From assembly GCA_028707495.1 (NCBI GenBank), contig JAQWAS010000007.1, forward strand, positions 1-33,876: a stretch of 33,876 nt of DNA. Direction: 5' to 3'. A program made the position numbers and the translations under genes. The notes below the pieces were generated by a model, which saw only the letters and a program-made list of their open reading frames with translations, did not search any database and had not been told where the DNA came from. Below are positions 6,892 through 14,964 of the stretch, in pieces. How positions within the stretch are numbered: position 1 is the first letter of the stretch; every line of letters starts with the position of its first letter. Source of the stretch: Patescibacteria group bacterium. Lineage in GTDB: Bacteria; Patescibacteriota; Patescibacteriia; UBA2591; JAQWAS01.

Positions 6892-7803
6892 ATGTCTCAA
6901 TACGATTTAATTATTATTGGCACTGGGCCTGCTGGCTTGTCGGCTGCTGTCTATGCAGCTCGTTACCAAATAAATTTTTTATTGATTGGTCAACTGCCGG
7001 GAGGTTTAATTACCGAATCACCCTTGGTTGAAAATTATCTTGGCATTCAAAGTATAAGTGGTTTTGAATTAAGCCAAAAAATGTTGGAACAAATCAAATT
7101 TTTAGGACATGAGCCGGTTTTTGATAAAGTCACGCAGATCACTCACCAGAACAAATTTTACCAAGTTAAAACCAGCCAACAAGATTATCAAGCCAAGAGT
7201 TTGATTTTAGCTATGGGCGCGCATCATCGTAAATTAAATTTACCTCGGGAAGAAGAATTAAATGGTAAAGGGGTAGCTTATTGTGCGACGTGTGATGGCC
7301 CATTGTATAAAGATAAAGTGGTGGCGGTCGCTGGTGCAGCTAATTCCGGTTTAGGCTCGGCTTTTATTTTAGCTAAATATGCCCAACATGTTTATGTAAT
7401 TGAAATGCTAGATAAAATTTTAGCTGATAAAAGCTGGCAATCTAAAATCGAAAAATTAAACAACGTAGATATAATTTTAAGCAATCAAATTACAGCATTA
7501 AAAGGTCAAGACAGACTAGAATCGATTGTTTTAAAAGAACCTTTTCAAGATCAAACGGAATTAAATGTAGCGGGCTTGTTTATTGAAATTGGTTTACAAT
7601 CCAATAGTCAATTAGCTCAAAATTTAAATATAGACTTAGATGAACGCGGTTATATTAAAATAAATATGCACGGTCAAACCAATTTACCTGGTGTGATGGC
7701 AGCGGGAAACGTGACGAGTGGTCAATATCAATTTGATCAAGTTATCACAGCGGCCGCCTCGGGCGCTATTGCCGCTGATTCGGCTAACAAATTTTTAAGT
7801 TAA
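6892..7803 (+). CDS. trxB: Thioredoxin reductase-like FAD/NAD(P) oxidoreductase
   Basis: 303 residues, the usual length for low-molecular-weight thioredoxin reductase. The N-terminal FAD Rossmann motif GTGPAGLSAA is at 10-19, the redox-active disulfide CATC at 131-134 is followed by Asp135, the second dinucleotide-binding loop is VAGAANSGLGSA (146-157), and a C-terminal FAD motif contains GVMAAGNVTSG. It would pass electrons from a pyridine nucleotide to thioredoxin in the cytosol. The NADPH loop differs from the usual GGGDSA (AGAANSG), so cofactor preference may be altered. It is transcribed from its own promoter and followed by the candidate structured RNA. Confidence 0.88.
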   Translation: MSQYDLIIIGTGPAGLSAAVYAARYQINFLLIGQLPGGLITESPLVENYLGIQSISGFELSQKMLEQIKFLGHEPVFDKVTQITHQNKFYQVKTSQQDYQAKSLILAMGAHHRKLNLPREEELNGKGVAYCATCDGPLYKDKVVAVAGAANSGLGSAFILAKYAQHVYVIEMLDKILADKSWQSKIEKLNNVDIILSNQITALKGQDRLESIVLKEPFQDQTELNVAGLFIEIGLQSNSQLAQNLNIDLDERGYIKINMHGQTNLPGVMAAGNVTSGQYQFDQVITAAASGAIAADSANKFLS

Positions 7804-7821
7804 GTTATTAACAGTTAGGTC

Positions 7822-7850
7822 TTGACTTTTTTAAAAAGATAAATTAAATT
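7822..7850 (+). promoter_or_regulatory. Promoter of candidate ncRNA
   Basis: TTGACT (7822-7827), 17-bp spacer, TAAATT (7845-7850). It starts 19 bases after the trxB stop and faces a region with no credible ORF, predicting an RNA start near 7857. Confidence 0.55.
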
Positions 7851-7856
7851 ATAGAT

Positions 7857-8157
7857 ATTGTTCTTTTCGAATATAATTTTTCAATTGAGAAAGGAGACTC
7901 AATTGTCTAAAGCCCTATCTGTTTTAGGACGTTTAGGAATTTCTCCACCAAGTGATCGTCAGTTTTCAATAACAATAGTCGCCCTGTGTGCCGATTGTAT
8001 CCAACCGTGTAAAATTCGCTCGATTCGAGCCACACCCATGGCACCCGACTAACAAATTTATGGCGACCACCACCACCCCGCGATCATAGAGTACATCGCC
8101 CAGCGATGTGTGGGTTTATACCCTTAAAAGCCCTTTATTCTTCGCGGGGGGTTTTTA
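7857..8157 (+). ncRNA. Candidate structured ncRNA of unknown family (~300 nt)
   Basis: This region is more GC-rich than its surroundings, has a promoter at its 5' end and an intrinsic terminator at its 3' end, and contains no convincing coding frame. Stems found by eye: CAATTGAG/CTCAATTG (7882-7889, 7898-7905); then a nested rod of TGATCG/CGATCA (7953-7958, 8081-8086), GTCGCC/GGCGAC (7978-7983, 8062-8067), GTGCC/GGCAC (7988-7992, 8040-8044), GTGT/ACAC (8007-8010, 8032-8035) and GCTCG-att-CGAGC (8018-8030); and a separate hairpin ACATCGC/GCGATGT (8093-8099, 8103-8109). I see none of the conserved words of tmRNA, RNase P or SRP RNA. A rod with internal loops is compatible with a 6S-like RNA, but that is only a possibility. 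Confidence 0.55.
8126..8157 (+). terminator. Intrinsic terminator of candidate ncRNA
   Basis: AAAAGCCC (8126-8133) can pair with GGGGTTTT (8148-8155) with one mismatch across a loop containing TTCG, followed by a T-rich tail. It separates the RNA from the methyltransferase gene at 8222, whose own AT-rich upstream holds a TATAAT at 8187-8192. Confidence 0.6.
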
Positions 8158-8221
8158 TTTTACTTTTGTTTATTTTATATTTATACTATAATAATATAAT
8201 TAGATTTTAATTTAATTTATT

Positions 8222-8779
8222 ATGTTTCAATCAAAAGTGCCAGGTGGCAACGAGCTTCTTGACCCACAAAAAGTTTTAACCGCAGTCGGCGTTATTCAAG
8301 GTTTGAAAATCGGTGATTTTGGTTGTGGTGGTCGGGGCTTCTTTAGCTTGCAGGCCGCCCGCATGGTTGGTCAGGATGGCGTAGTTTATGCTATTGATAT
8401 TTTAAAGCCAGTTTTAAAAAGCGTAGAAAACGAAGCTCACAGTTTAGGCTTGTACAATTTAAAAACAGTATGGTCAGATTTAGAAAAAAAAGATGCCACC
8501 AAAATTAAAACAGAATTGGATATCGCCTTAGTAATTAATTTATTGTTTCAAGTTGAAAAAAACGAAAATGTGATTTATGAAGTTAAACGTTTATTAAAAA
8601 CACAGGGCAAATTGTTAATTATAGATTGGAAACAAACCGGAGCTTTGTTTGGCCCACCAGTTGAAAAAAGAGTTGATATCGAACAAATTAAAAATTTAGT
8701 CATTAAAATAGGCTTTGAATTACAAGAAGAATTTGAAGCTGGTTCTTTTCATTTTGGTTTAATTTTTATAAAAAAATAA
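8222..8779 (+). CDS. Class I SAM-dependent methyltransferase (UbiE-like)
   Basis: 185 residues forming one Rossmann-type methyltransferase domain. Motif I is IGDFGCGGRGFFSLQAA (residues about 31-47), the acidic residue that binds the ribose hydroxyls is in VYAIDIL, and motif IV/V is ELDIALVINLLFQV followed by LLKTQGKLLIIDWK. The layout is that of UbiE/arsenite-methyltransferase-like proteins, but such stand-alone domains act on many substrates and quinone synthesis is not otherwise seen here, so no substrate is assigned. It is two bases from the downstream membrane-protein gene, suggesting one operon with yraN. Confidence 0.82.
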   Translation: MFQSKVPGGNELLDPQKVLTAVGVIQGLKIGDFGCGGRGFFSLQAARMVGQDGVVYAIDILKPVLKSVENEAHSLGLYNLKTVWSDLEKKDATKIKTELDIALVINLLFQVEKNENVIYEVKRLLKTQGKLLIIDWKQTGALFGPPVEKRVDIEQIKNLVIKIGFELQEEFEAGSFHFGLIFIKK

Positions 8780-8780
8780 T

Positions 8781-9176
8781 ATGGACTTTACTAAATTATT
8801 AAAATTAAAATATTGGTTTGATGTTCAACCCTTACTAATCCATGCTTTGCAAAGATGGATTTTAATTGCTATTTTTAGTTTATTAATTATAGCTGGCATA
8901 GTTTTAATTTTAATTGCTATGAAAAAGGATAAAATTTTGAAAATAGCGTTAAATAAAATTTCAAAAGCAGTTTTAATTATGGGTTTGTCGGGTTGGTTGT
9001 TGTTGTTTTTTCGTTGGGCAGGTGTTTATTTTTTGAGTGCACGTTTTTGGTTGGGGTTATGGTTGATCGGGCTAATTATTTGGGCTTGGCGTTTAATTCA
9101 TTATTTTAAAAAAATTTATCCAGTCAAAAAACAAGAATTAATTAAGCAACGCCAGCTTAAAAAATATTTACCATAA
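8781..9176 (+). CDS. Hypothetical membrane protein
   Basis: 131 residues with three probable membrane helices at roughly 25-48, 62-79 and 85-106, and short basic ends (KKIYPVKKQELIKQRQLKKYLP at the C-terminus is probably cytosolic under the positive-inside rule). No catalytic motif is seen. It begins one base after the methyltransferase stop and ends one base before yraN, so the three genes are cotranscribed. The family is not recognised. Confidence 0.7.
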   Translation: MDFTKLLKLKYWFDVQPLLIHALQRWILIAIFSLLIIAGIVLILIAMKKDKILKIALNKISKAVLIMGLSGWLLLFFRWAGVYFLSARFWLGLWLIGLIIWAWRLIHYFKKIYPVKKQELIKQRQLKKYLP

Positions 9177-9177
9177 A

Positions 9178-9552
9178 ATGGCTTTATCTAAGCGTGAGTT
9201 GGGTCGGTTGGGTGAAAAAATTGCATGCCAATTTTTAGTCCAACATCATTATCAGATTATTGAAACAAATTTTCAGACTCGAAGTGGTGAAATTGATTTA
9301 ATTTGTTATGACCAGGAAGGGGCAGTTGTCTTTATTGAAGTTAAGACGCGCAGTAATTTGAATTTAGGCTATCCTGAAGAAGCTGTTGGTAAAATTAAAC
9401 AAGCTAAAATGTTAAAAGTAGCTGAGGAATATATTTTAGATCGACCAGATCTATCCGATAAAAACTATTATTTTGATGTTTTAGCTTTAGAAATTAATTT
9501 TCAAACGCGTTTAGCTAAAGTTAAACATTTTAAGCATATTTTAAGTGGATAA
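9178..9552 (+). CDS. yraN: YraN/UPF0102 family nuclease-like protein
   Basis: 124 residues, the full length of UPF0102. The family pattern is clear: LGRLGEKIACQFL (8-20), then NFQTRSGEIDLICYD with GEID, and VVFIEVKTRS, which carry the Asp and Glu-x-Lys of a PD-(D/E)xK nuclease-like fold, and a helix with KIKQAKMLKVAEEYI. The family is widespread and often found near DNA maintenance or translation genes; its biochemical role is not settled. It is the last gene of a three-gene run that ends before the nusA promoter. Confidence 0.9.
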   Translation: MALSKRELGRLGEKIACQFLVQHHYQIIETNFQTRSGEIDLICYDQEGAVVFIEVKTRSNLNLGYPEEAVGKIKQAKMLKVAEEYILDRPDLSDKNYYFDVLALEINFQTRLAKVKHFKHILSG

Positions 9553-9559
9553 CTTGGGG

Positions 9560-9588
9560 TTGACTTTAAATTAAATTCAATGTATAAT
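9560..9588 (+). promoter_or_regulatory. Strong promoter of nusA
   Basis: TTGACT (9560-9565), 17-bp spacer, perfect TATAAT (9583-9588). The transcript would start near 9595 and run through the hairpin at 9603-9622 before reaching the nusA ATG at 9644. Confidence 0.8.
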
Positions 9589-9602
9589 GATTCATTAATG
9601 GC

Positions 9603-9630
9603 AGCTAGTATTTATACTAGCTATATTTTT
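9603..9630 (+). terminator. Terminator-like hairpin in the nusA leader (possible attenuator)
   Basis: AGCTAGTA-ttta-TACTAGCT (9603-9622) is a perfect 8-bp stem followed closely by ATATTTTTT, the form of a weak intrinsic terminator. It begins only about eight bases after the predicted start. Since NusA itself modulates hairpin-dependent pausing and termination, this could provide autoregulation; that is inference. Confidence 0.5.
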
Positions 9631-9643
9631 TAAACAAGTTTAT

Positions 9644-10924
9644 ATGACAAATCAAATTGTTTCAGCTATTAAACAAATCTGTGAGGAAAAAGGTATTTCC
9701 GAGGATTTAGTTTTAGAAGCTATTGAGCAAGCCTTAGCGGCTGCTTATCGTAAAGATTTTGGTGAAAAAGGCCAAAATGTTGAAGTTAAATTCGATCCGG
9801 AAACGGGTAAAATGCAAATGTTTGATGTTAAAAGTGTCGTAGACGTGGTCGAAAGAGAGGTTGAAAACGAAGAAGGTGAAATGGAAATGCGTTTATACGT
9901 GCCTTTAAGTCCAGAAGAAATTTCTGAAACTGAAGATGGTGAGGAAATCACTGAACGGCGTTTTAATTCTAAAAAAGATCTAACTCTAGACGAAGCCAAA
10001 GCGATTAAAAAAACCGCCAAGCTTGGTGATGAAATTAGGCAAAAATTAGATGTGCCATCAGAATTTGGCCGAGTTGCTGCTCAAGTCGCTAAACAAGTCA
10101 TTACCCAACGTTTAAATGAAATTGAAAAAGATGTGATTTATGAAGAATTTAAAAATCGCGAAGGTCAAATCGTGGTGGGTTTAGTTCAGAGAATTGAACC
10201 AACGCACATTGTGGTTGATTTTGAAAGAACGAGTGGTATTATTCCCAAGCAAGAGCAAATTTATAGTTTTCGCTATAGAATTGGTCAAAAAATTAAACTT
10301 TATGTTTTAGCTGTTGATAAAGCTAATCGTGGCCCTAAAATTTTACTTTCCCATATTCACCCAGCTATTGTAAAAGATTTATTTAATTCAGAAATTCCTG
10401 AAATTAATAATGGTAGCGTTGAAATCAAATCCATTGCCCGCGAAGCTGGATCTAGAACAAAAATCGCGGTTGAGTCCAAACAAGAAAATGTTGATCCGAT
10501 TGGTTCATGTGTCGGACAACGTGGAGCTAGAATTCAAGTGATTATTTCAGAATTAGGCGGAGAAAAAATTGATATTATTAATTATAATGAAAAACCAGAA
10601 ACCTATATTAGTAACGCTTTAGCGCCAGCCAAGGTTAGTAAAATTGAAATTAACGAAGAAACTAAAATAGCTAAGGTGATGGTTAAAAATGATCAATTGT
10701 CTTTAGCTATTGGAAAATCTGGCCAAAATGTGCGTTTAGCTGCTCATTTAACTGGTTGGAAATTAGCTATTGTGAGTGAGCATGGCGAAGAGGTTGGTCT
10801 TGATAATATTGAAACAAAGGAACCAGTAGACGAAAAATTAGAAACAGTGGAATCGGCTCCAAATCAAAACGAAGATGAAATAGAAAAAATAATCGAAGCT
10901 GAGCCAGTTGTTGATGAGGAATAA
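9644..10924 (+). CDS. nusA: Transcription termination/antitermination factor NusA
   Basis: 426 residues. The N-terminal RNA-polymerase-binding domain (1-about 125) contains SAIKQICEEKGISEDLVLEAIEQALAAAYRK-type helices and an acidic stretch; an S1 domain follows (about 135-205, VGLVQRIEPTHIVVDFERTSGIIPKQEQ), then two KH domains, with GSCVGQRGARIQVI and LAIGKSGQNVRLAAHLTGWKL as their GxxG loops. The final 50 residues are very acidic and probably disordered, replacing the repeat domains of proteobacterial NusA. It binds the elongating polymerase and nascent RNA. A strong promoter and a leader hairpin precede it. Confidence 0.95.
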   Translation: MTNQIVSAIKQICEEKGISEDLVLEAIEQALAAAYRKDFGEKGQNVEVKFDPETGKMQMFDVKSVVDVVEREVENEEGEMEMRLYVPLSPEEISETEDGEEITERRFNSKKDLTLDEAKAIKKTAKLGDEIRQKLDVPSEFGRVAAQVAKQVITQRLNEIEKDVIYEEFKNREGQIVVGLVQRIEPTHIVVDFERTSGIIPKQEQIYSFRYRIGQKIKLYVLAVDKANRGPKILLSHIHPAIVKDLFNSEIPEINNGSVEIKSIAREAGSRTKIAVESKQENVDPIGSCVGQRGARIQVIISELGGEKIDIINYNEKPETYISNALAPAKVSKIEINEETKIAKVMVKNDQLSLAIGKSGQNVRLAAHLTGWKLAIVSEHGEEVGLDNIETKEPVDEKLETVESAPNQNEDEIEKIIEAEPVVDEE

Positions 10925-10972
10925 TAAAACCAATTAGTCAGATAAAAATAATTTAATTATTTAGTTAAAATT

Positions 10973-12937
10973 ATGTCTTTAATTTGTTTTCCTATTGTTA
11001 TTGCGGTTTTAGGTTTAATTTTTAGTTTATTATTGAGTTGTTGGATTAAAAAGAAAGAAATTGGCCCGGCTGAAGTAAAGGAAATTTCTAATTCAATTCG
11101 TGAAGGCGCGATGGCTTTTTTAAATAAAGAATACAAACTTTTGGTTATTTTTGTTTTTATTGTTGCCGTTGTTTTATTCTTTTTTCGAGGATGGGAATTA
11201 AGCTTAACCTTTTTGGTTGGATCTTTATTTTCTGCAGTGGCTGGTAATGTTGGCATGCGTGTAGCTACTATGAGTAACGGTCGGACAGCCTGGGGAGTTA
11301 AAAGCAGCTTGTATAAGGGTTTAAAAATTGCTTTTTCTTCAGGGAGTGTTATGGGCATTACAGTTGTAAGCTTAGGTTTATTGGGAATAAGTGTCTTATA
11401 TTATATTTTTAAAGATCCAGAGATAATTTACGGTTTTGGTTTTGGTGCCTCTTCAATTGCTTTATTTGCACGTGTCGGTGGCGGAATTTATACTAAGGCG
11501 GCGGATGTGGGTGCTGATCTTGTCGGTAAAATTGAAGTTGGTATACCTGAAGACGATCCTCGCAATCCAGCTACTATTGCTGATAATGTGGGCGATAATG
11601 TGGGCGATGTCGCCGGTATGGGCGCTGATTTGTTTGAGTCTTATGTTGATTCTATTATCGTTGCTATGGTTTTAGGGACTTTAAGTTTAGCAACCCTTGG
11701 ACATCAGGTAGTTATTTTACCCTTACTTTTAGCTGGTTTAGGTATAGTTGCTAGTTTGTTTGGCAATTTAGCTATTAAATTACGTCACAAAGGTAATCCG
11801 CATAGTATTTTAAATAGTGGTATTTATACGGCCGCAGTTTTAATGATTATTGGGAGTTATTTTATTATACGTTATTTGGCTGATAATAATTTAAATTTAT
11901 TTTGGAGTGTAATTGTTGGTTTATTTTCTGGCTTAGCTATTGGGTTATTAACAGAATATTATACTTCGGCTCGTTTTAAACCAACGAAAAATTTAGCCAA
12001 AACATCAGAAACTGGTTCGGCTACCAATATTATTTCAGGTTTGGCCTTGGGTATGAATAGCACGGCTATACCTATTTTAATCGTATGTTTAGCTATTTTT
12101 TTATCATTTAAATTCGCTGGTTTGTATGGGATTGCGATTGCTGCGGTCGGGATGTTATCAACCTTGGGAATTACTTTAGCGACAGATACTTATGGTCCAG
12201 TGGCTGACAATGCGGCAGGAATAGCTGAAATGGCTAAGTTGGGCGATGAAACTCGCAAGGGTTGTGAAGAATTAGACTCTGTAGGCAATACGACAGCTGC
12301 CATTGGAAAAGGCTTTGCAGTTGGTTCGGCTGCTTTAACAGCTTTGGTTTTGTCAGTTAGCTATTCGCAACTTGTCGGGTTGGATGTTTTAAATTTAAAT
12401 AATCCACAAGTTTTAATTGGTTTGTTTTTGGGTGGTTTGTTACCGTTTGTTTTTTCAGCTTTAGCTATGCAGGCTGTAGGTAAGGCAGCTTATTCCGTTG
12501 TTCAGGAGGTTAGAAGACAGTTCCGTGAAATTAAGGGTATTATGTTAAAAGAAAATAAACCCGATCATGCTGAATGTGTTAAAATTGTAACCAGTGGTGC
12601 ATTAAAACAAATGGTTTTGCCTGGTTTGTTGGCAGTTTTATCACCGGTGGTTGTGGGCTTTTTACTCGGTAAAGAGGCCTTGGGTGGTTTGTTGATTGGC
12701 GCCATTGTAACTGGATTTTTATTAGCGATTATGATGGCTAATGCTGGTGGCGCCTGGGATAACGCTAAAAAATATATTGAAGAAGGTCATCATGGCGGCA
12801 AGGGATCTGATTCTCATAAAGCAGCTGTTGTTGGTGATACGGTTGGTGATCCATTTAAAGATACGGCGGGTCCCGCTCTCAATATTTTGATTAAGTTAAT
12901 GTCGATTGTAGCCTTGATTATAGCTCCGCTTTTATAG
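10973..12937 (+). CDS. hppA: Membrane-bound ion-pumping pyrophosphatase, K+-dependent type
   Basis: 654 residues with about 16 membrane helices, the normal size for the family. It couples PPi hydrolysis to H+ or Na+ export across the cytoplasmic membrane. The substrate site is intact: [14 protein letters not shown] (173-186), [20 protein letters not shown] (193-212) and a C-terminal [12 protein letters not shown] with [16 protein letters not shown]. The loop [10 protein letters not shown] (438-447) has alanine and glycine where K+-independent enzymes have lysine and threonine, so K+ dependence is predicted. Whether it moves H+ or Na+ cannot be judged safely by eye. Such pumps fit a fermentative cell with little respiratory capacity. 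Confidence 0.95.
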   Translation: MSLICFPIVIAVLGLIFSLLLSCWIKKKEIGPAEVKEISNSIREGAMAFLNKEYKLLVIFVFIVAVVLFFFRGWELSLTFLVGSLFSAVAGNVGMRVATMSNGRTAWGVKSSLYKGLKIAFSSGSVMGITVVSLGLLGISVLYYIFKDPEIIYGFGFGASSIALFARVGGGIYTKAADVGADLVGKIEVGIPEDDPRNPATIADNVGDNVGDVAGMGADLFESYVDSIIVAMVLGTLSLATLGHQVVILPLLLAGLGIVASLFGNLAIKLRHKGNPHSILNSGIYTAAVLMIIGSYFIIRYLADNNLNLFWSVIVGLFSGLAIGLLTEYYTSARFKPTKNLAKTSETGSATNIISGLALGMNSTAIPILIVCLAIFLSFKFAGLYGIAIAAVGMLSTLGITLATDTYGPVADNAAGIAEMAKLGDETRKGCEELDSVGNTTAAIGKGFAVGSAALTALVLSVSYSQLVGLDVLNLNNPQVLIGLFLGGLLPFVFSALAMQAVGKAAYSVVQEVRRQFREIKGIMLKENKPDHAECVKIVTSGALKQMVLPGLLAVLSPVVVGFLLGKEALGGLLIGAIVTGFLLAIMMANAGGAWDNAKKYIEEGHHGGKGSDSHKAAVVGDTVGDPFKDTAGPALNILIKLMSIVALIIAPLL

Positions 12938-13035
12938 TGAGTAGTTTGTAGATTATAGTGAATAGTGAACAGTGAGTAGATAAAGGGAGATGGATTTATA
13001 AATAAATTTTAATTAAGTTAAATACATTTTTTATT

Positions 13036-14319
13036 ATGCAATTATTAAATCAAAATAAATTAGACAAAGGTTTGGTTGAATTAGAAATTGAAGTCGAGGC
13101 CAAAGAATTAACTGAATTTATTGATGATACAATTCAAACCATCATTAAAGAAGAAAAATTTTCAGGCTTTCGCCAAGGCAAAGCTACAGTTGAAATGGTT
13201 AGAAAAAAATATTCTGAGATGGATTTATTGCAAAAATCTTTAGAAAAAATTATCACCGTGACATATTATGAAATTTTAATGAAAGAAAAATTATTATCAG
13301 TTGGTCAGCCAGAGATCCAAGTGATTAAAATGATACCAGGCAATCCTTTTGTTTATAAAGCTAAAGTCGCTTTATTACCAACGGTTAAGATTGCTGATTT
13401 AACACAAATTAAAATTGTTAAAGAACCAATCAAGGTTGAAAATGAGCATCAAGAGAAAATTTTGAAAGAATTGCAAATGGCTCGATCACAAGAAAAAATA
13501 GTCGAACGCGAGGCTAAAAAAAGTGATAAAGTTATGTTGGATATTGAGATGTCGATTAACAAAGTACCTCTTGATGGTGGTCAAACTAAAAATACAGCCA
13601 TCATGTTGGGAGACGATTTTTTTCTGCCGGGTTTAGATAAAGAAATAATTGGTTTAAAGAAAAATGATCAAAAAGAATTTACCTTAACCTATCCGCAAGA
13701 TTATCATGATAAAAAATTAGCCAACAAAAAAGTTGATTTTAAAGTTAAAGTTAATGAAATTTATGAAATGACTTTACCGGAAATTAATGATGAATTTGCT
13801 AAATCTTTAGGTAAATTCAATAATTTAGCTGAATTAAAAAAACAATTAGCCGAGAATTTACAACAAGAAGCTGAAGCTAAACAAAACCAAGATTTAGAAA
13901 ACGAAATGTTTGATAAACTTATCCAAGTGTCTAATTTTGGTGAAATTCCTGAAGTTTTAATTGAAAACGAAAAAGATGTTATGCTTAAGGAAATGGAAAG
14001 TTTTATTCAACAACAAGGCATGAAATTTGAAGATTATTTAACTCATCTACAAAAAGATAAAGCTGGGCTTAAAAAGGGCCTAGAAAGCCAAGCCTTAAAA
14101 AGATTAAAAGTTTCTTTAATTATTAGAGAAATAGTTAAACAACAAGATATTCAAGTGACTGATGAAGAATTACAAAAAGAAATTGATAAAATCTTAGAGC
14201 ACAATACTGATCAAGCTGTTAAAGAGCAAGTAGCAGATGAGCGGTATAAAAGTTATTTGCGTAATGCCTTGACATCCAAAAAGGCGTTAGATTATTTAAA
14301 AGACAAAGTTATAAAATAA
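13036..14319 (+). CDS. tig: Trigger factor, ribosome-associated chaperone
   Basis: 427 residues. The N-terminal ribosome-binding domain has the signature FSGFRQGKA (about 42-50, usually GFRxGKxP); a FKBP-like peptidyl-prolyl isomerase domain follows at about 155-240 (DKVMLDIEMSINK, FFLPGLDKEIIGLKKNDQKEFTLTYP); the C-terminal helical arm domain, rich in Lys, Glu and Gln, completes the protein. It binds near the exit tunnel and shields nascent chains. The 98 bases before it contain a decayed GTGAGTAG-type simple repeat. The gene is followed four bases later by a small membrane-protein gene. Confidence 0.93.
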   Translation: MQLLNQNKLDKGLVELEIEVEAKELTEFIDDTIQTIIKEEKFSGFRQGKATVEMVRKKYSEMDLLQKSLEKIITVTYYEILMKEKLLSVGQPEIQVIKMIPGNPFVYKAKVALLPTVKIADLTQIKIVKEPIKVENEHQEKILKELQMARSQEKIVEREAKKSDKVMLDIEMSINKVPLDGGQTKNTAIMLGDDFFLPGLDKEIIGLKKNDQKEFTLTYPQDYHDKKLANKKVDFKVKVNEIYEMTLPEINDEFAKSLGKFNNLAELKKQLAENLQQEAEAKQNQDLENEMFDKLIQVSNFGEIPEVLIENEKDVMLKEMESFIQQQGMKFEDYLTHLQKDKAGLKKGLESQALKRLKVSLIIREIVKQQDIQVTDEELQKEIDKILEHNTDQAVKEQVADERYKSYLRNALTSKKALDYLKDKVIK

Positions 14320-14323
14320 AAAT

Positions 14324-14551
14324 ATGGTTTTTTTAGGAATAATTTTTGTAATAATAGGTTCATTTCTAGTAATTAAAACAGCTTGGTTTAGGAATTTTTT
14401 TGGTCCTATCCCCTGGTTTGATAAGCATTTGGGTTATGAGGGTGGAACCACTTTTGGTTATAAAATTATTGGTATCATTTGTATTATTTTGGGTTTTTTA
14501 CTAATTTTTGATATGTTTGAGGGGATTATTTTAGCGATTTTTCGACGTTAA
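14324..14551 (+). CDS. Small two-helix membrane protein
   Basis: 75 residues with membrane helices at about 2-20 and 47-71, joined by a conserved-looking loop with the aromatic sequence WFRNFFGPIPWFDKHLGYEGGTTFGYK. No enzymatic motif is visible. It starts four bases after the trigger factor stop codon and has no SD sequence, so it is probably expressed from the tig message. The family is not recognised and the function is unknown. Confidence 0.7.
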   Translation: MVFLGIIFVIIGSFLVIKTAWFRNFFGPIPWFDKHLGYEGGTTFGYKIIGIICIILGFLLIFDMFEGIILAIFRR

Positions 14552-14588
14552 TTTGGTTGGCTTATAGTTTATAGCTTGTAGTTTGTCT

Positions 14589-14681
14589 TGTCATCCTGAA
14601 CTTGATTCAGGATCTAGAGTTGGCTTAGAATAAATGTTTATTTAGAGTTAACACTGGATTCCCGCCTGCGCGGGAATGACA
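14589..14681. repeat. MITE-like / paired-palindrome intergenic repeat, copy B
   Basis: Starts TGTCATCCTGAA with palindrome CCTGAA-cttga-TTCAGG and ends with CCCGC-ctgc-GCGGG-AATGACA. The right part (TTAACACTGGATTCCCGCC and onward) matches the right part of the copy ending at 4692, while the central 30-60 bases differ in length. It is non-coding and lies between the tig operon and the tRNA-Ala relic. Confidence 0.75.
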
Positions 14682-14722
14682 AATAGTTATTTGTTAATTG
14701 TTAAAAGTTAATTGTTATCCGT

Positions 14723-14802
14723 GGGCCTGTAGCTCAGTTGGTAGATCCGCCAGCTGGCGGATTTGCAAGCAGAAGGTGATCGGTTTTAGTCAGATTGTGT
14801 CC
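14723..14802 (+). pseudogene. tRNA-Ala(TGC) relic carrying an 18-bp palindrome
   Basis: The first 20 bases equal the intact tRNA-Ala at 14835 (acceptor strand and D-arm). The 5' side of the anticodon arm is then replaced by ATCCGCCAGCTGGCGGAT (14745-14762), a perfect palindrome, after which TTTGCAAGCAG, an anticodon loop with TGC, resumes. The T-arm has decayed (GGTTTTAG in place of GGTTCGAG) and the 3' acceptor strand TGTGTCC no longer pairs. It cannot fold as a tRNA. Confidence 0.8.
14745..14762. repeat. Perfect 18-bp palindrome inside tRNA-Ala relic
   Basis: ATCCGCCAGCTGGCGGAT equals its own reverse complement. Its arms TCCGCC/GGCGGA recur at 33571-33587 in the T-arm of tRNA-Gly, so a mobile palindrome family may be involved. 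Confidence 0.85.
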
Positions 14803-14834
14803 TTTGTTATAGGTTATTAGTTATTAGTTATTTT

Positions 14835-14908
14835 GGGCCTGTAGCTCAGTTGGTTAGAGCACCACATTTGCAATGTGGGGGTCAGGAGTTCGAGTCTCCT
14901 CAGGTCCA
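14835..14908 (+). tRNA. tRNA-Ala (TGC)
   Basis: Full cloverleaf: acceptor GGGCCTG/CAGGTCC with the G3:U70 pair that marks alanine tRNAs, D-arm with AGCTCAGTTGGTTAGAGC, anticodon stem around TTTGCAA (anticodon TGC), T-arm GGAG-TTCGAGT-CTCC and discriminator A. CCA is not encoded. A tract of TTAGTTATTAG-type simple repeat precedes it. Confidence 0.95.
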
Positions 14909-14926
14909 TTTTTTTATTATGAAAAT

Positions 14927-14958
14927 AAAAGCCCCGTGTTGTTGTGCGCGGGGTTTTT
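14927..14958. terminator. Bidirectional intrinsic terminator
   Basis: AAAAGCCCCG (14927-14936) with CGGGGTTTTT (14949-14958) forms a G+C-rich stem with A- and T-tracts on the two sides. It serves the tRNA-Ala transcript on the plus strand and the membrane-protein gene on the minus strand, which ends at 14965. Confidence 0.8.
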
Positions 14959-14964
14959 GTTAGG

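Noticed and set aside
8001-8040. T-arm of a tmRNA or tRNA (TTCGCTCGATTCGAGC)
   Set aside because: The stem closes over a three-base loop, there is no acceptor stem or CCA nearby, and no tag-peptide frame is found.
7858-8052. 64-residue ORF between trxB and the methyltransferase gene
   Set aside because: It lies inside the stem-rich RNA region, has no start context or recognisable protein pattern, and its codons are dictated by the hairpins.
14723-14802. Functional split or intron-containing tRNA-Ala
   Set aside because: Removing the palindrome does not restore the anticodon stem, T-arm or acceptor pairing, so it is a relic rather than an intron-bearing gene.
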